This document shows, piece by piece, positions 1 through 11,312 of a stretch of 64,000 nt of DNA. Every line of letters starts with the position of its first letter. Position 1 is the first letter of the stretch. The translations under genes were made by a program, and so were the position numbers. This stretch comes from Apis mellifera. Taxonomy: Eukaryota > Arthropoda > Insecta > Hymenoptera > Apidae. Where the stretch lies: positions 6,035,001 to 6,099,000 of the forward strand of contig NC_037639.1 of NCBI RefSeq assembly GCF_003254395.2, in the 5' to 3' direction. The notes beneath the pieces were generated by a model that saw only the letters and a list, made by a program, of their open reading frames with translations, was not told the origin of the DNA and did no database searches.

Positions 1-880
1 TTGACCCATTTTCCATTGCGTCTCCTTTTTTTTTCCTTCCCCCTTCTTCTTCTTTCGCGAACGATTTCTGTGAAATATCTGCCACCCTCCCTTATATAAG
101 AGTGAGATTTCAAAGTTTCCTTAATCCTCGAGCGTTTTAGCTCGAAGGGGAAACGAAATTTGCGTGAATAGGGGAAAAGAATTCGACTCTCTTCGAGTGA
201 CAACTCTTTTTTTTGACCGATAACTTTGACGTTAAACGAGCTGTTTATATTTTTCATCATAATCTTCGAATAATAATTATTTTATGATATTATTTTAACG
301 AGCGAAGAAGAATATTTTTATTTCTTAAAGGTTAAAGGAAATTTTGAAATGTTTTCTGGTATAGTAAGGATAGGCTAGAATAATGTAGTCTACTCTACTT
401 AGTAAAATCAATAAAAACGTTGCTATAAAAAGCTACAATTAGATCGATAGCGAATGTCAAAAGCTTTCCTCTCGTTTTTATCGCGTGAATCCCATTTTCT
501 TTTCTTTTTAAATTACCATCTACATTTTCATCGTATGAATAAGTATATTTTAAAGTCTCAATTTCACGTTGATATCTCTTGAATCTATCAGGAATCTATC
601 TTCGTCCTAATTAAATCCATTTATTTAGCCATATAAATATCCTAATGATATTTTAAACATTATTTAAAAAAAGAAAACTATTTCTATTCCTATTATCCAA
701 TTTAATTTATATAGTGCAAGAGGGAGGAAAGAAATGTCGAAAACACTCGATAATAGCGTCATTATTATAACCTGTCCTTACATCGTCCAATAATGTACCG
801 GATTCGAAGAGAGATCCCCGTTTACATCCCCCGACACCGTGTTCCAACGACTAACCCATAGCGTGCTAATGGAAGGCCTA
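1..880. other. AT-rich non-coding DNA
   Basis: No gene is seen. The stretch is AT-rich with T-runs and scattered TCGA words, and all reading frames are broken by frequent stops. No tRNA, transposon end or long inverted repeat is visible. Confidence 0.6.
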
Positions 881-1840
881 ATGACTGCGGAGTGGTTGCC
901 GCTCCAAAGACTTTCTTGATCCACTGCCAATTATGTAAGACGGTCGGCTTAACGTTTTTCGGGTCACGAATACCCGATCGAGATCACCGCGTAACCCTTT
1001 TCCATCCCCGGATATTCGTCCCCAGAAGAATATCGCGATTACTCGATGCAACGATCGTCCAAACCATCGTGTTTCGCCGTTTCGACGGACGATAGAGAAG
1101 ATAGATTAGAGAGGGATATTAGATAAGGGGCCTTTGACGTGGTCGATCTTCCCTTGCCCCTCGAAAAGAAAAGAAAGGGCGAGCCTTTCGAAATAGGGAA
1201 GAAGAGAAGAAGAGATATGTTATAGGATAGGATAGCGAAGGAAGGAGGGATGGGCTGTCGATAGCCTGATGTGACAGCCGCAATTTTTTCTCGAGGCACT
1301 CCATTAACATCTCATTATGAACACTCGAGTAGCACGCCAACGGCGGTCTCGTCCTACGAAATATCTTAAGTTCGAGCTTCCATTAAAATATCTGACGAGC
1401 CTGGCGAGCCTTCGTGGCCCCGGGTCGACCCGATCGCCTTTCAACCCCTCTCCTCGTTGCTTTCGTCCGCGTTGCCCTTTTCCAAACCGGGTCCTCCCTC
1501 CTCCTCCTCCTGCTCGAGAAAGAGATTCGAGGAAGCGGGAGACCGCGTTGGAATCGAGCCCATTCGCGAGATTGAAAGGAAGGAGACCGGAAACGGTGGA
1601 CGACAACGACGACGAGGACGACGACACGTGATTTCTCGGAGGCGAGCAACGTGGAGAGGATCAAGGTCAGCTGCGGAGAGTTTCGCGTGGAACGTTGGCT
1701 TCGATCTCGGGGTGGGTGTATCGAGGATTGGGAACTCGGTTACGTCGAGTTTCGTGGCTGTTAAGCTCGTTTAAGGCGGGGATTGTAATTCGATCATTCA
1801 TGACTGCTTTCGAGCTTCCGAATCCGGCTCCGGAAATGGA
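881..1840. other. GC-rich island, no credible gene
   Basis: This kilobase is clearly GC-richer than its surroundings and is open in several overlapping frames on both strands, as expected when AT-rich stop codons become rare. The frames start with GTG or TTG or encode low-complexity Arg/Pro/Ser and show no family signature. It contains a perfect 12-bp palindrome at 1421-1432 and a GAC/ACG triplet run near 1600-1625. It may be a CpG-rich regulatory island; nothing more can be said. Confidence 0.45.
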
Positions 1841-2523
1841 GAAGCTTGTTTTGTTCGAGGGAATTCGGATTTCGTTTAACTGTTTCGCCTCGACGCGATT
1901 GCATTTTTTTTTTTTTTGGATAAGGATTTGTCGTAGAATTCTTATTATTTTCGTCGTTTGGTGAAAGTTAATTTTTCTTCGCACGTGTTACATTCTTATC
2001 TTTGGTAGTTTTATTTTAAAAACGAATCTTGTACCAATCTGAACAGTTTAATATTCGATGTAGATTTTTCTTGGTATTTTTTATTGATTATTATATTCAG
2101 TTTTAAAACAAATATAAGTTTCCTAAAACTTTCAATCAAAGCAGGGATTATAGGGAGTATGTTCAAGTAAATGTATGTATTTGTTTGTTGAATCTTTTCG
2201 ATTTTCTTCCAATAAATGTAATTCTCACTAACAGATAGAAATTAATATCAAAGAAGAATTTCGTTCAAAGAAAAAGAAATTGTTCTCGATAATAAAACGC
2301 GAGATATATTCATTCGATATTCGATATTGAAAATGGAGGAGAAATCAATGAGAAGATCGGTTAAGAATTCTGGAAATTCCAAATTGACCGAGAATCGAGA
2401 CATAGTTTTTCTTTCGATGTCTTTTTCTCTCTTTCTTTTCCATCGTTTCCAAGTTTAATTAAAGGGACGAGAGAAATCGTCGGCGATGTTTGGCAACGAA
2501 TAACACCAAAACGATAGAAATCC

Positions 2524-2595
2524 GAAAAGAAAAAGAAAAAAAAGGGAGGGGAGAGGAGAGGAGAAAGAAGAAAGAGAGAAGAAGGAAAGAAAAAG
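2524..2595. repeat. 72-nt uninterrupted polypurine tract
   Basis: Every base of the + strand here is A or G (72 in a row), mixing A-runs, GGGAGGGG blocks and GA repeats. Such homopurine/homopyrimidine tracts can form intramolecular triplexes and often vary in length. It explains the low-complexity Lys/Arg/Glu open frame on the + strand and the Phe/Ser-rich one opposite, so those frames should not be read as genes. Confidence 0.9.
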
Positions 2596-4030
2596 CCTCT
2601 CGTTGCCTTTCTCGTCGTTTTATGAAAAGTTTCTTTTCCCCCTTTAAATTCGTCGAGACGATTCCACGTCGATTTCCACGTCACGGAGGAAACTACAGTT
2701 GCAGCTTTGTCCCTTTTCTTAACACGGAGGAAACTTTTTTTTCTTCTGCGGATTCGGGAGCAACGATTTCTCTCTCTTGAACCCGAACTTATTGCTAAGA
2801 TTCGAAACGACGAACGAGACGATAGTTACTTCCATCTGCGAATATAGAGAGTAATAAAATGATAACGAGTGTTGGAAAGTCGTGTTTGCTTTTTTTTTTT
2901 CCTTTTTGAATTAAAAGCTTTGTCGAAGTCGAGAAAAAATTCTCATAGATTTCAGATTGAAGAATCTACGCTCTTTGAGTTGAGTAAATGAAATGGATTG
3001 GGAAGATATTAAATGGAAGATTAACAATGATTAATTTTTTCAAAAAGAAAGGGGGATTATTTTTGAGTAGGAAAAATAAATTGTTCAAATAGAAAGGAAT
3101 ATTTAAAATTATAATATCTCTAGTTTCCTCTATTTCCATATTTCAGGAATACTCGTCAAAAATTTCTTATGTATGGAATAATTATAAATGATAGATTGAA
3201 TTAACTTTGAATTAATAATAAAAAAAGACTCCATAATACATGAAATAGTTTTATCTAAATTTACATATAATTTTTTTTCTTAATGTCACAAACACATTCG
3301 TTATTATTAAATAATGCGCTCTGTATGAAAATAAGAAAAAAGGCGTGTTTCTCAGATTAAATCCACGGATAACAATGTATCTTTGCATTACTCGGATAAA
3401 CTTATATCTCTGCACAAAGAACGAACTTCGACACGGATTAAGTTATTTCGACTCACTCAATTTTCTGAGGATTAACCGGAACCGTATTCTCCTCTTTTAT
3501 ACGACCGCGAAACAATCTTTATTAAACAAGATCAATGTTGAATTTTTAATTCTTTTTCTTTCCTCCCTATCTCGCTAGAGATTAATAAAAATAATCTTGC
3601 TTGGATAAAAAGCGTCCTATAAAATGGACAATATCTATCTCTATCAAAACCATACTCTTTTTTTTTAATGCGTTATATAAGTTTAAGGAAGTAAAATCGA
3701 AATTCGTTTTATTTATATACAAATTGAAGGAAATAATTTTTTAAATAAAATTAAATCTTGGTTCTACATATTGTTTTATCAACAATATGATAGGATAGGA
3801 AGTCAAAATCTCTTTTCTTTCTTTTCTAAATGATAGCATATAATATCTTGCTTCAATTCTTTATTATATTAGATATGTAAAATTAACAGGTATCCGTATA
3901 ATTCAAGCACGTATTCAAATCTCTCTTTATAGAATTACGACAACTAGACAGAGTATGACTTGATATAGTGGGACTGTGAAAGTGTTAAATTGTACATGCT
4001 GTGGAAAACGTTCCCAGAATGCTAATGCGA

Positions 4031-4050
4031 TGCCGCCTAATGCCGCCTAA
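4031..4050 (+). repeat. 10-bp perfect tandem duplication
   Basis: TGCCGCCTAA occurs twice in direct succession in otherwise non-repetitive, relatively GC-balanced sequence. Function unknown; it may be a doubled protein-binding site or a slippage product. Confidence 0.8.
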
Positions 4051-6710
4051 CCATGTTGTAATTTGTCTTTCTTCCAAGATGTACCCGCGAAAGTGATGTC
4101 TTTCATAACAAAGGATAATGTGAAACGTGCAAGAGATAATTGTTGAAATTCCGTATAAACGTTCCTTAAAACGTGTAATAAAATAACTTTGAAATCTTCC
4201 CTCAAATATTCAATTAATAATTAAAATCGTTTGAATTGTTGAGAAATATTTTATTATACATTTATACAAATCCAATGCACAATTTCGTATAATCCTTCGA
4301 ATTTATTTCTAGATGAATAATTTCTAGGGATAACTAGAAAAAAAGTAACTAATAAATAAATTTCCTCTTTACCATCGAATACAATTTCTGTTCAATTGAT
4401 TTATCCTCTTATCTCTCTCTTTCTTAAAAATTTATCGTTTTATCCAATTATCCATCAATTTTCCATTTTCATTTCTACGATTCGATTTACCTGGTCAAGA
4501 GTTATAATAATATTATAAATGTTGCACGATGTGGCTCGATGTCGACCGCCTTGGACACGATTATTAGTCAAAGGATATAGTCGAGGATAGGGAGAGAGTA
4601 AATTATAGTATTTGAAATAGCTATTAAAATTGTAAACCGTGCTCGCCGTGGAATATCTCTTGAATGCACGAGCCCGGTAATAATTCGCCCTTCGTAGCGC
4701 GTAACGCTTTAATGTATATGCAATATACATATAGGTTCGGGGGGGAGGGGAGGTGCAACTACGTGAAGTGCGCCGAATAAAATGATATACGCGAGACGCA
4801 CGCTAAAGCGGAAAGTAAAATGATTTATATCCGGGGGGGAGGAGGGGGAACTCTAATACATTTAAGTTATCTGGAAGAGCAGTTTTGCCCGTAAAGTGAC
4901 CCGTGAAAACTTTGACTCTCCTCGCTTATTTCGTTCGCTGCAATCGTGCATTCTCCGCCCGCGCCAATTTCAAATGTTTAATTCATAAGGTGTAACATAA
5001 TGGCGGATCGTTATTTACGATTTTAAAGGGAGAAATAAATAAATAAGGGAAAGAAAAAAAAAATAAGGTGTAAAGTTTCGACCAAGTGGCAGAGGTATAT
5101 TTCGTTTTGGGGATATTTCTGTCCCCGTTGGAAAAATTTTTTAACAACCGGTTCCGACAAGTAGGTCGGAAGTATGTAAATATTGTACGAGAAATTGGAA
5201 AATTTAAGTTATATTTGTGCATATTCTTTATCTTTCTTATTTTTAATTTTTCCGATCAAAAAAAAAAAAAGAGAGAGAGATTATGTAAGTTTTTAGCACG
5301 GATATTCGATGTTCGCCGTTTTGTTGTTTGCTTATTCGTTTCTGCGTGCTTCGAAAAATCAATAAAATCTTAATCAAAATTGAATGTTTAAAGTAGATGC
5401 TATTCATCAGGATCAGTGTATTAAAAGTTTGTTTATGAGAATCAATAACATATATATGATATACATGAAATCGATTTCGATAATTAAATATATATGTTTC
5501 GAATTATCGAAATTATTGAAAGCTGAATTTATTATGAAATTTAACAATTTAATTCTATGATCAATAATTATAATTTCAACTTGGTCATAAATTTGATATT
5601 TATTTATCGATTAGAATTCATAAAAGTCAAATGATATCAAAATAAATAACATTATTTATCGTTACGAATCAAAGCTTGATTTTAAAATTACAATTTAATT
5701 TAGTTAATAAAAATGAAGCAGTCGAATTAAAGGAAACGTCTAAATTTTTATTATTAAATTAATATTATATTTTGGATTCAATATAAATCGATTCGTAAGA
5801 AAAGGATATCTGTAACGCCGGTGTTCATAATAATAAAATCATGTGTCGAGTAATATCGAGAAGGAATCTAGAAAACACCTGAGCCAATTGAGTACGTTTT
5901 GATAGTTATATTCCAATATAACTCAACGATTTTTTCATAATTATTTTGTTCGATTCATCGTTAAATAATTCTGAAGAAACGAAAAAGAAATCTTAATCGA
6001 TGATTCTATAATTGGATGTAAATTATGATGTGCGAGGATAAATAAAATATAGATTAGAATTTTTAGAAATTTAAGTGTCGAAGAAATTCAATGATATATT
6101 AATTATTTATTTCGTCGATTTTAACAAGATTGCAATTTCACGGGAAATTCGAAAAAGTGACACATAAATTTATACCGCGATATCATGTTTTAATTAAAAT
6201 ATAGATTTTCTGGATCCACGAATATTGGATAACAAACTACTCCGTGTGTATGCGCCATTCGATGTACAAATTTCATACGAATTAATACTCCAAATATTAA
6301 AGATTAACAAATATTGCATTCCTCGATCACATAAAATATACACGATCTAATTAATAATTACTTCATTTTTTACTTCGTTTCCTTTATTCTTTCATTTTAA
6401 CTATTTAAATTTTTCAATTATAAATTACCCACCATCATTATCGTTAATAAACAAAAAATCTTCCATATCAAAACCTATTCAAAATTTCTCCAATACCAAA
6501 AAAAAAAAAAAGAAAAAAGAAAGTAATATCCAAATATTCGATGAAATATTTTTTTTCATACATGATAAAAGTTCCAATATATCCCCCGCGTTCACGGTAA
6601 CGCGAGTCGTCGAACAAATCGAGGAAACACGAGTAGAACCAGGCTTTCCTCCAGATAGAAACCGAACGATCCGAATTTTCCTTGACACGTTCTTCCCGGA
6701 AAAGAAGACG

Positions 6711-6745
6711 AGAGAGAGAGAGAGAGACGAGACGAGACGAGACGA
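6711..6745. repeat. GA tract followed by four GACGA units
   Basis: A GA dinucleotide run passes directly into four perfect copies of the pentamer GACGA (6726-6745). It is a short microsatellite with a change of period. Confidence 0.85.
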
Positions 6746-6914
6746 AAGAGATAGAGAGAGTTCATCGCTATTCCGAAAACGGAAATATAATAAGTAATAA
6801 GATATCCCTGTTCCAAAGGGGGAGAGAGTCGATTCGAATTCTTCGCTTTTACATGCTTTTACAACGCCTCTCCCTCCGTTTCTTAACGGGTTGATTGCCG
6901 TTACAGAACGGGCA

Positions 6915-6980
6915 GGTAGTACGCAAAAGCGGAGTGCAATCAGCCCGATCGCTAATGCGCTTCCACGACAGCATACTACC
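6915..6980 (-). ncRNA. microRNA-precursor-like hairpin
   Basis: The 66-nt inverted repeat folds, when read on the minus strand, into a lower stem of 10 pairs (6971-6980 with 6915-6924), a 4x4 internal loop, 5 pairs (6962-6966 with 6929-6933), then about 10 more pairs with one mismatch and one bulge, and a 6-nt loop. Three positions that are C.A mismatches on the + strand become G:U pairs on the minus strand, against one the other way, so minus-strand transcription is favoured. The 3' arm on the minus strand contains AUUGCAC (6934-6940), the seed of the miR-25/92/310 family, in the arm where that family carries its mature RNA. The CCCGGCC tail typical of miR-92 is absent. I see no good basal stem beyond 6915/6980, which is a weakness. 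Confidence 0.32.
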
Positions 6981-7040
6981 ACATTGGCCCCGCGGTTTTG
7001 CCCCTCGTCGAAATGGAATTTGCAATTATCCAGCCGCAGA

Positions 7041-7126
7041 AGGACTGGTTGGAGATTCACTGGACGGCAATGGGCTTTGTTCTGAACAGCATGTCGCCGT
7101 CCAGTCAGAGTCTTCAGCCAGCTCCT
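7041..7126 (+). ncRNA. microRNA-precursor-like hairpin
   Basis: The two arms (7041-7072 and 7090-7126) form about 31 pairs. AGGA pairs with TCCT. A 14-pair segment (7045-7058 with 7108-7121) follows after a single bulged C and contains three G:U wobbles. After a 2-nt bulge there is a perfect 10-pair segment (7059-7068 with 7096-7105) and 3 more pairs near the loop. All three wobbles are G:U on the + strand and would be A.C mismatches on the minus strand, which argues that the RNA is made from the + strand. A further GCCG/CGGC match (7033-7036 with 7134-7137) could extend the base. I do not recognise either arm as a known insect microRNA. Confidence 0.4.
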
Positions 7127-7190
7127 GTTACAACGGCATCCAGACAAGAGTTCCTTCTTCTCCGACGGTATTTGAAAAATTGAAAACGAA

Positions 7191-9180
7191 TTAAGCGACA
7201 AATTTATTCAGATTTTTAAACATGATTCGTCCATCTATTTTTGATCGAATAATTCGCTCGGACAATGACGATCGTACTGTCAAGAAGCCTTTTCTTTTTT
7301 CTTTTTTTTTTTTTTCTTTTAGTAAAATGGTCAACTATAGAAATGCCATGCAAATCGTTGGTTACACGTTGAAACTCTTTATTTTTTTTTTCCAAAGATT
7401 TTTTCTTGAAATCGACGATCGTCATCCATCATGTTATTTGCATAATACATATCTCTTCCCGAAATTTCTTGAGTACATCTGCGAACAAAATTATAATCCG
7501 TGTAAATTAAAAATCGAATACATTTGCTCGAATGATAGAAGAGATAATAGAAAATATTTTTATATGAATATGTAAATAATTGTATTGATATACGCAAGCA
7601 TATAATCACGTTATCGAAAGAGAGTTATTTACAGTTTAAAAAAATCATTGCTCTAAAACAATCGATCAATCCACGAAAATTTCCCGTGAAAATTTCGCTT
7701 TCCACAGGGCGAATCTTTCCACCGCAGCCGAGAATCGTTTCTGGAATAGGTGGTGAAATTAATTCTGGAGGGGCTAGTTTGCAACGGACACAACAGGTAT
7801 TATGAACACGAGTCGAGGGGGGAGGGCGGGATTTAATCCCCCGACGGCGGTCGACGAGGGCAGGAGGGGGGGAGGAGGGATGAATTTGCGATTATCGTGT
7901 TGGCGATCTTACGAGTTTGGCTGCGCGTGATGCGCAATAATTCTTGGGCGTACGTTTTCGTAGCGAGCGAGGCACCCGAGTGCAATTGTCAGGAACAGCC
8001 GCGTGAACGTTTCCCTCCCTAATGGGCGAGTTTGTTTGAGCCGGCGCAGTGAGCCGGGTTACAGGGGGGGAGGGAGGGAATTCCGCGAATCCAACTCTCG
8101 TATTTTTGCGAACGGGGGGTGACGTTTCGAACGAAACTTTTTCAATCTTTCCTCCTCCTCCTCCTCCAGCGTGGAAGACAAGACGATCCGCGACTTTTCT
8201 AATTCTAAAACAAATTTTTCCAAGGATTGTTATTATTAAAAATTAAGTGGAAATTCGAGAATAAATTTTTTGTTTTTTTTTATGATCGTTAGAATTTTTT
8301 GATCGTTGGAAAGTTTTAAAATTTCAAGAGTGGAGAATTAAATTAATTAACTCATGAACAAAATTTTAAACGTAGAGAATTTTAGTCATTTAAAAAGTTT
8401 CGTGATTTGATTATAAAATTTCATATATATATATATATATACGACGCAGCAACGTTTGATCGAAACAACCAATTTTAATTTGCTAGGAAAAAGGAATTTT
8501 CTTTGCTTTCGATCTTTTTTTTTTTTTTGTAATTTAATTCAAGGAAACGGAGAGTCGCGTTTCATTCCTTTCATCCCTTGCCTTGTCGCGAGTTCCTCGG
8601 GCTAATCGAAAAGTAGGTGAAACAAGAGGAAGAAAGTTAGAAAAAGGCTAATGGAGCTTATTGTCAAACGAAACGTATGTTATAAATTGTTTCAAAATAT
8701 TTCTGCTTAATGAAGCTGTTAATATCTTGTCGCGTTATTGTTGATCAACGAACAAGCAAACATCAACGTATATTATCATTCACTAAATTTACCCAAAAAT
8801 TATCAATTATCCAATCCAATTCTAGAATTGTATATATTTTTATTTATTAATTGAAACGTATAGATAAAAAAATATTTTATCTCGCGGTAGAGAAATTAAT
8901 TTAAAATTATCTAATTAATTTTATAAAATTTTACAAAAATTCAAACATTTGTATTATAATATTCGCGAAACATTTTACGACGCTCACCGTGCATAAAAAT
9001 CAACGAGGATACACGGATGGACGCGACAAAAGACAACACCATAAGAGAATTGAAGGCAAATTGGAAGCTAGACAGCCGTGTAAAGGGGCGAGTTGTGCAG
9101 GAGGTAGGGCGGGGGAGGAAAATCCGGGGGAAGGATAGAAAAGGGGTAGCGGCAGGGGGAAGGAAGGGGCATGAGTGGCG
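7191..9180. other. AT-rich DNA with a G-rich patch
   Basis: No supportable gene. The stretch includes T-runs at about 7304-7320, a moderate nested hairpin at 7711-7765 (two short stems around a 4-nt loop), a G-rich patch at about 7815-7890 and 8065-8085, a CTC triplet run near 8149-8166, and the AT microsatellite at 8423-8441. Confidence 0.55.
8423..8441. repeat. (AT)n microsatellite
   Basis: A perfect alternating AT run of 19 nt in AT-rich background. Confidence 0.9.
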
Positions 9181-9205
9181 AGCACCACGGGCGGCTATGC
9201 GCACC

Positions 9206-9284
9206 ACGTGTAATTAGCAATGTTCTGGGGTGTCGGGACTCGACTTTAATGGAGCGCGTCGCATTAACCCCGGCATTTACACGT
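9206..9284. repeat. nested inverted repeat with E-box end
   Basis: Outer arms ACGTGTAA (9206-9213) and TTACACGT (9277-9284) are perfect 8-bp complements, with GGGGT (9227-9231) and ACCCC (9267-9271) nested inside. The left arm overlaps the palindromic E-box CACGTG (9205-9210). The block is GC-balanced and free of simple repeats, and it lies directly beside the stronger hairpin at 9313-9401. It could be a regulatory element or part of a structured transcript. The separation of the arms makes chance possible. Confidence 0.35.
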
Positions 9285-9312
9285 CAGGCACGAAGATCGA
9301 GTGGAATCGGGG

Positions 9313-9401
9313 AGCGTGCCTCTTTCGAGGCTGTTTAAATGGATTCACATTGTGCAACTCGACGGCATAAATCCATTTAAGTCGTTCGAAAGAGGCTGGC
9401 T
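9313..9401. ncRNA. long imperfect hairpin, microRNA-precursor-like
   Basis: Two perfect 11-bp stems are stacked: 9318-9328 pairs with 9386-9396, and 9335-9345 pairs with 9370-9380. They are separated by a 6x5 internal loop, capped by a 24-nt loop, and extended below by AGC/GCT after a 2x2 mismatch. Overall length and architecture resemble an insect pre-microRNA. Wobble evidence is ambiguous: one G:U favours the + strand and one the minus strand. No known microRNA arm is recognised. A palindromic DNA element is the main alternative. Confidence 0.35.
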
Positions 9402-10914
9402 GTCGCAATCTTCGCAACGCAGATGGACGAAACACCTGAATGAAAATGATCCCATTTGTCTCACGATGAGAAAGATTCTCGGAATATATCGAGGGATTAA
9501 TTATAAATCAAGCTCGAGTTACGAATAATTCCAATTAGATTATTATTAATTAGCTTGATAAAAATTGAGGAAATGAGGAAGTGAATTGAAGATACTATCG
9601 TAACTCCTCTTAATCCAATATATTAAATATTCGCCAAAAATTAATATTAATCGATATTCCGTTTTCTTTTATTCAATTCCATGTAGCCTTTGTGCAACAA
9701 ACTCAATAACGTCCGAGTAATCTGAGTTGAACTTGTCAGTAACTCGTAACTAGATTATCACTTAGAAACTCTTTCAACTCTTCTTTCGTTCAATTCTCTC
9801 TCGTTTCGACTTTCTTCCAAAAAAAAAAAAAGATCTACGATTTTCGATCGCAAAACTCGTCGTTCGAAAAATTGTATAGAATATGAAATACTTCTAATTA
9901 ATAATAATCGATAATTTTGATGAATTTTCATTATCGAATACGATCTCTGGCAATTTTAACCCTTCCTCTCTGGAACGAAGTTGAGCACAGGATCGAGAGG
10001 TTTCTGCTCGGGCAGCTACCAAATAAGGGATAACAAGTCTCGCTACGTTCCAGAAGCGAAACGCCTGCATTGTGGAACGGGTTTCCCTTTGTCAGAAGGA
10101 TCAGGTGTAATCGGTGAAACTCCTCACCCGGTATCACGGGTAACGATAGCGCCGAGTCAATTTATTCCAAGATTATGCGATGCGAACGCACTTGCAGGAA
10201 TTTCAGATTGCACGGGACTAACAATAATTCTGTGAATGATATCCAGGTATATTGATGATTCGAATTAGATTGGTAAAATTCTTTGATCGATTCTTCGGTT
10301 TTGTAATGGGGATGATGATATATTTTGCTTTTAGGAATTTTAATTTGTTACGATGAGAAGAATAATTACATTATATATATAGTTATGATAGTTTAATGAT
10401 AAATATTGTTGTCGTTGCATAAATTCATTCGAATGTAGAAGAATAATATCCTGTTGTGCAAAGTTTGATTATAAAATGATTATAAAATAATTTCAACCTC
10501 TTTTGTACTTTTCATCGATAACGTTAAATTAAATCCTCGTTTTTTGCCTAATGAATTATCGTTGATTTTCAAAAATTGCTGACACGTGTCTAATTTTTAA
10601 AACGAAAATTTTAAATTTGCAACGTCCCTAATATCCCCGTTCCAGTATTGACACTGGAAATAAAATAAAAGTAATATCAGCAATTTCGATGTAGCCCTCA
10701 TCGAAAATGAAATATTAAAACGCGAAGGGAGTTCGATTCAGTGTTGAATGTGCAATTTATCGGCTGCCATTGCATTCACAATCGTTTTTCGAATTATATC
10801 TCTGAAATGAAATGACAAACGTCACGATATTTTTTAAAAATATTAAATATCAAATGGTATAAACGTGATGAAGATCACGTAATTTAAGAATTTCCCTCTA
10901 TGATATATTATCGT

Positions 10915-10950
10915 AAAAAAAAAACAACAACAACAACAATAATAATAATA
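10915..10950. repeat. A-rich trinucleotide run, CAA then AAT
   Basis: An A-run leads into four to five CAA/ACA units and then four AAT units before another A-run. It is a compound microsatellite. Confidence 0.85.
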
Positions 10951-11289
10951 AAAAACAACATGAACTAGAATCCATGAAATCTTTATCTATCAAATCTCTA
11001 ATTAAAACAATCATATTTCAATCGTTCTAAATACTTCGCGCATTTTATTTTCCTTCCTTATTAATCGTCCTTATCAAACATAACAATTTATTACAAGAAA
11101 CTTTCTATATACTCGTAATAACACATTAATACGACGATCACAACAAACATTAGAGGATATAAAACCGAGTGTAAACATTTACGATCATAACTTATACTGC
11201 TACGTATATCATTTCACGATCGATTTTTCGTAATTTTCGAGCATCGAGTTATGCAGCCTCGTTAAATCAGTGTAGTGATCGTAGAATTT

Positions 11290-11312
11290 GAGAGAGAAAG
11301 AGAGAGAGAGAG
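11290..11312. repeat. GA microsatellite
   Basis: Alternating GA interrupted once by AAAG. A second short GA run lies at about 11494-11506. Confidence 0.85.

Larger units (their letters stand above)
1841..6590. other. AT-rich non-coding DNA
   Basis: A long stretch without a supportable gene. It contains the polypurine tract and the 10-bp tandem duplication listed separately, G-rich tracts at about 4738-4755 and 4832-4850, and many homopolymer A or T runs. Stops are dense in all six frames. Confidence 0.6.
6890..7190. other. GC-balanced island carrying two long hairpins
   Basis: About 300 bp stands out from the AT-rich flanks: balanced base composition, no homopolymers, no simple repeats, open frames on both strands. 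Two extended imperfect inverted repeats lie inside (6915-6980 and 7041-7126, listed separately). The minus-strand open frame crossing it (6479-7201) starts with TTG and continues into low-complexity DNA, so coding is unlikely. The block looks like sequence under selection, either as RNA structure or as regulatory DNA. Confidence 0.5.

Noticed and set aside
6479..7201. 240-codon minus-strand open frame
   Set aside because: TTG start, C-terminal part encoded by GA repeats and an A-run, and the central part coincides with the hairpin island, which explains the absence of stops better than coding does.
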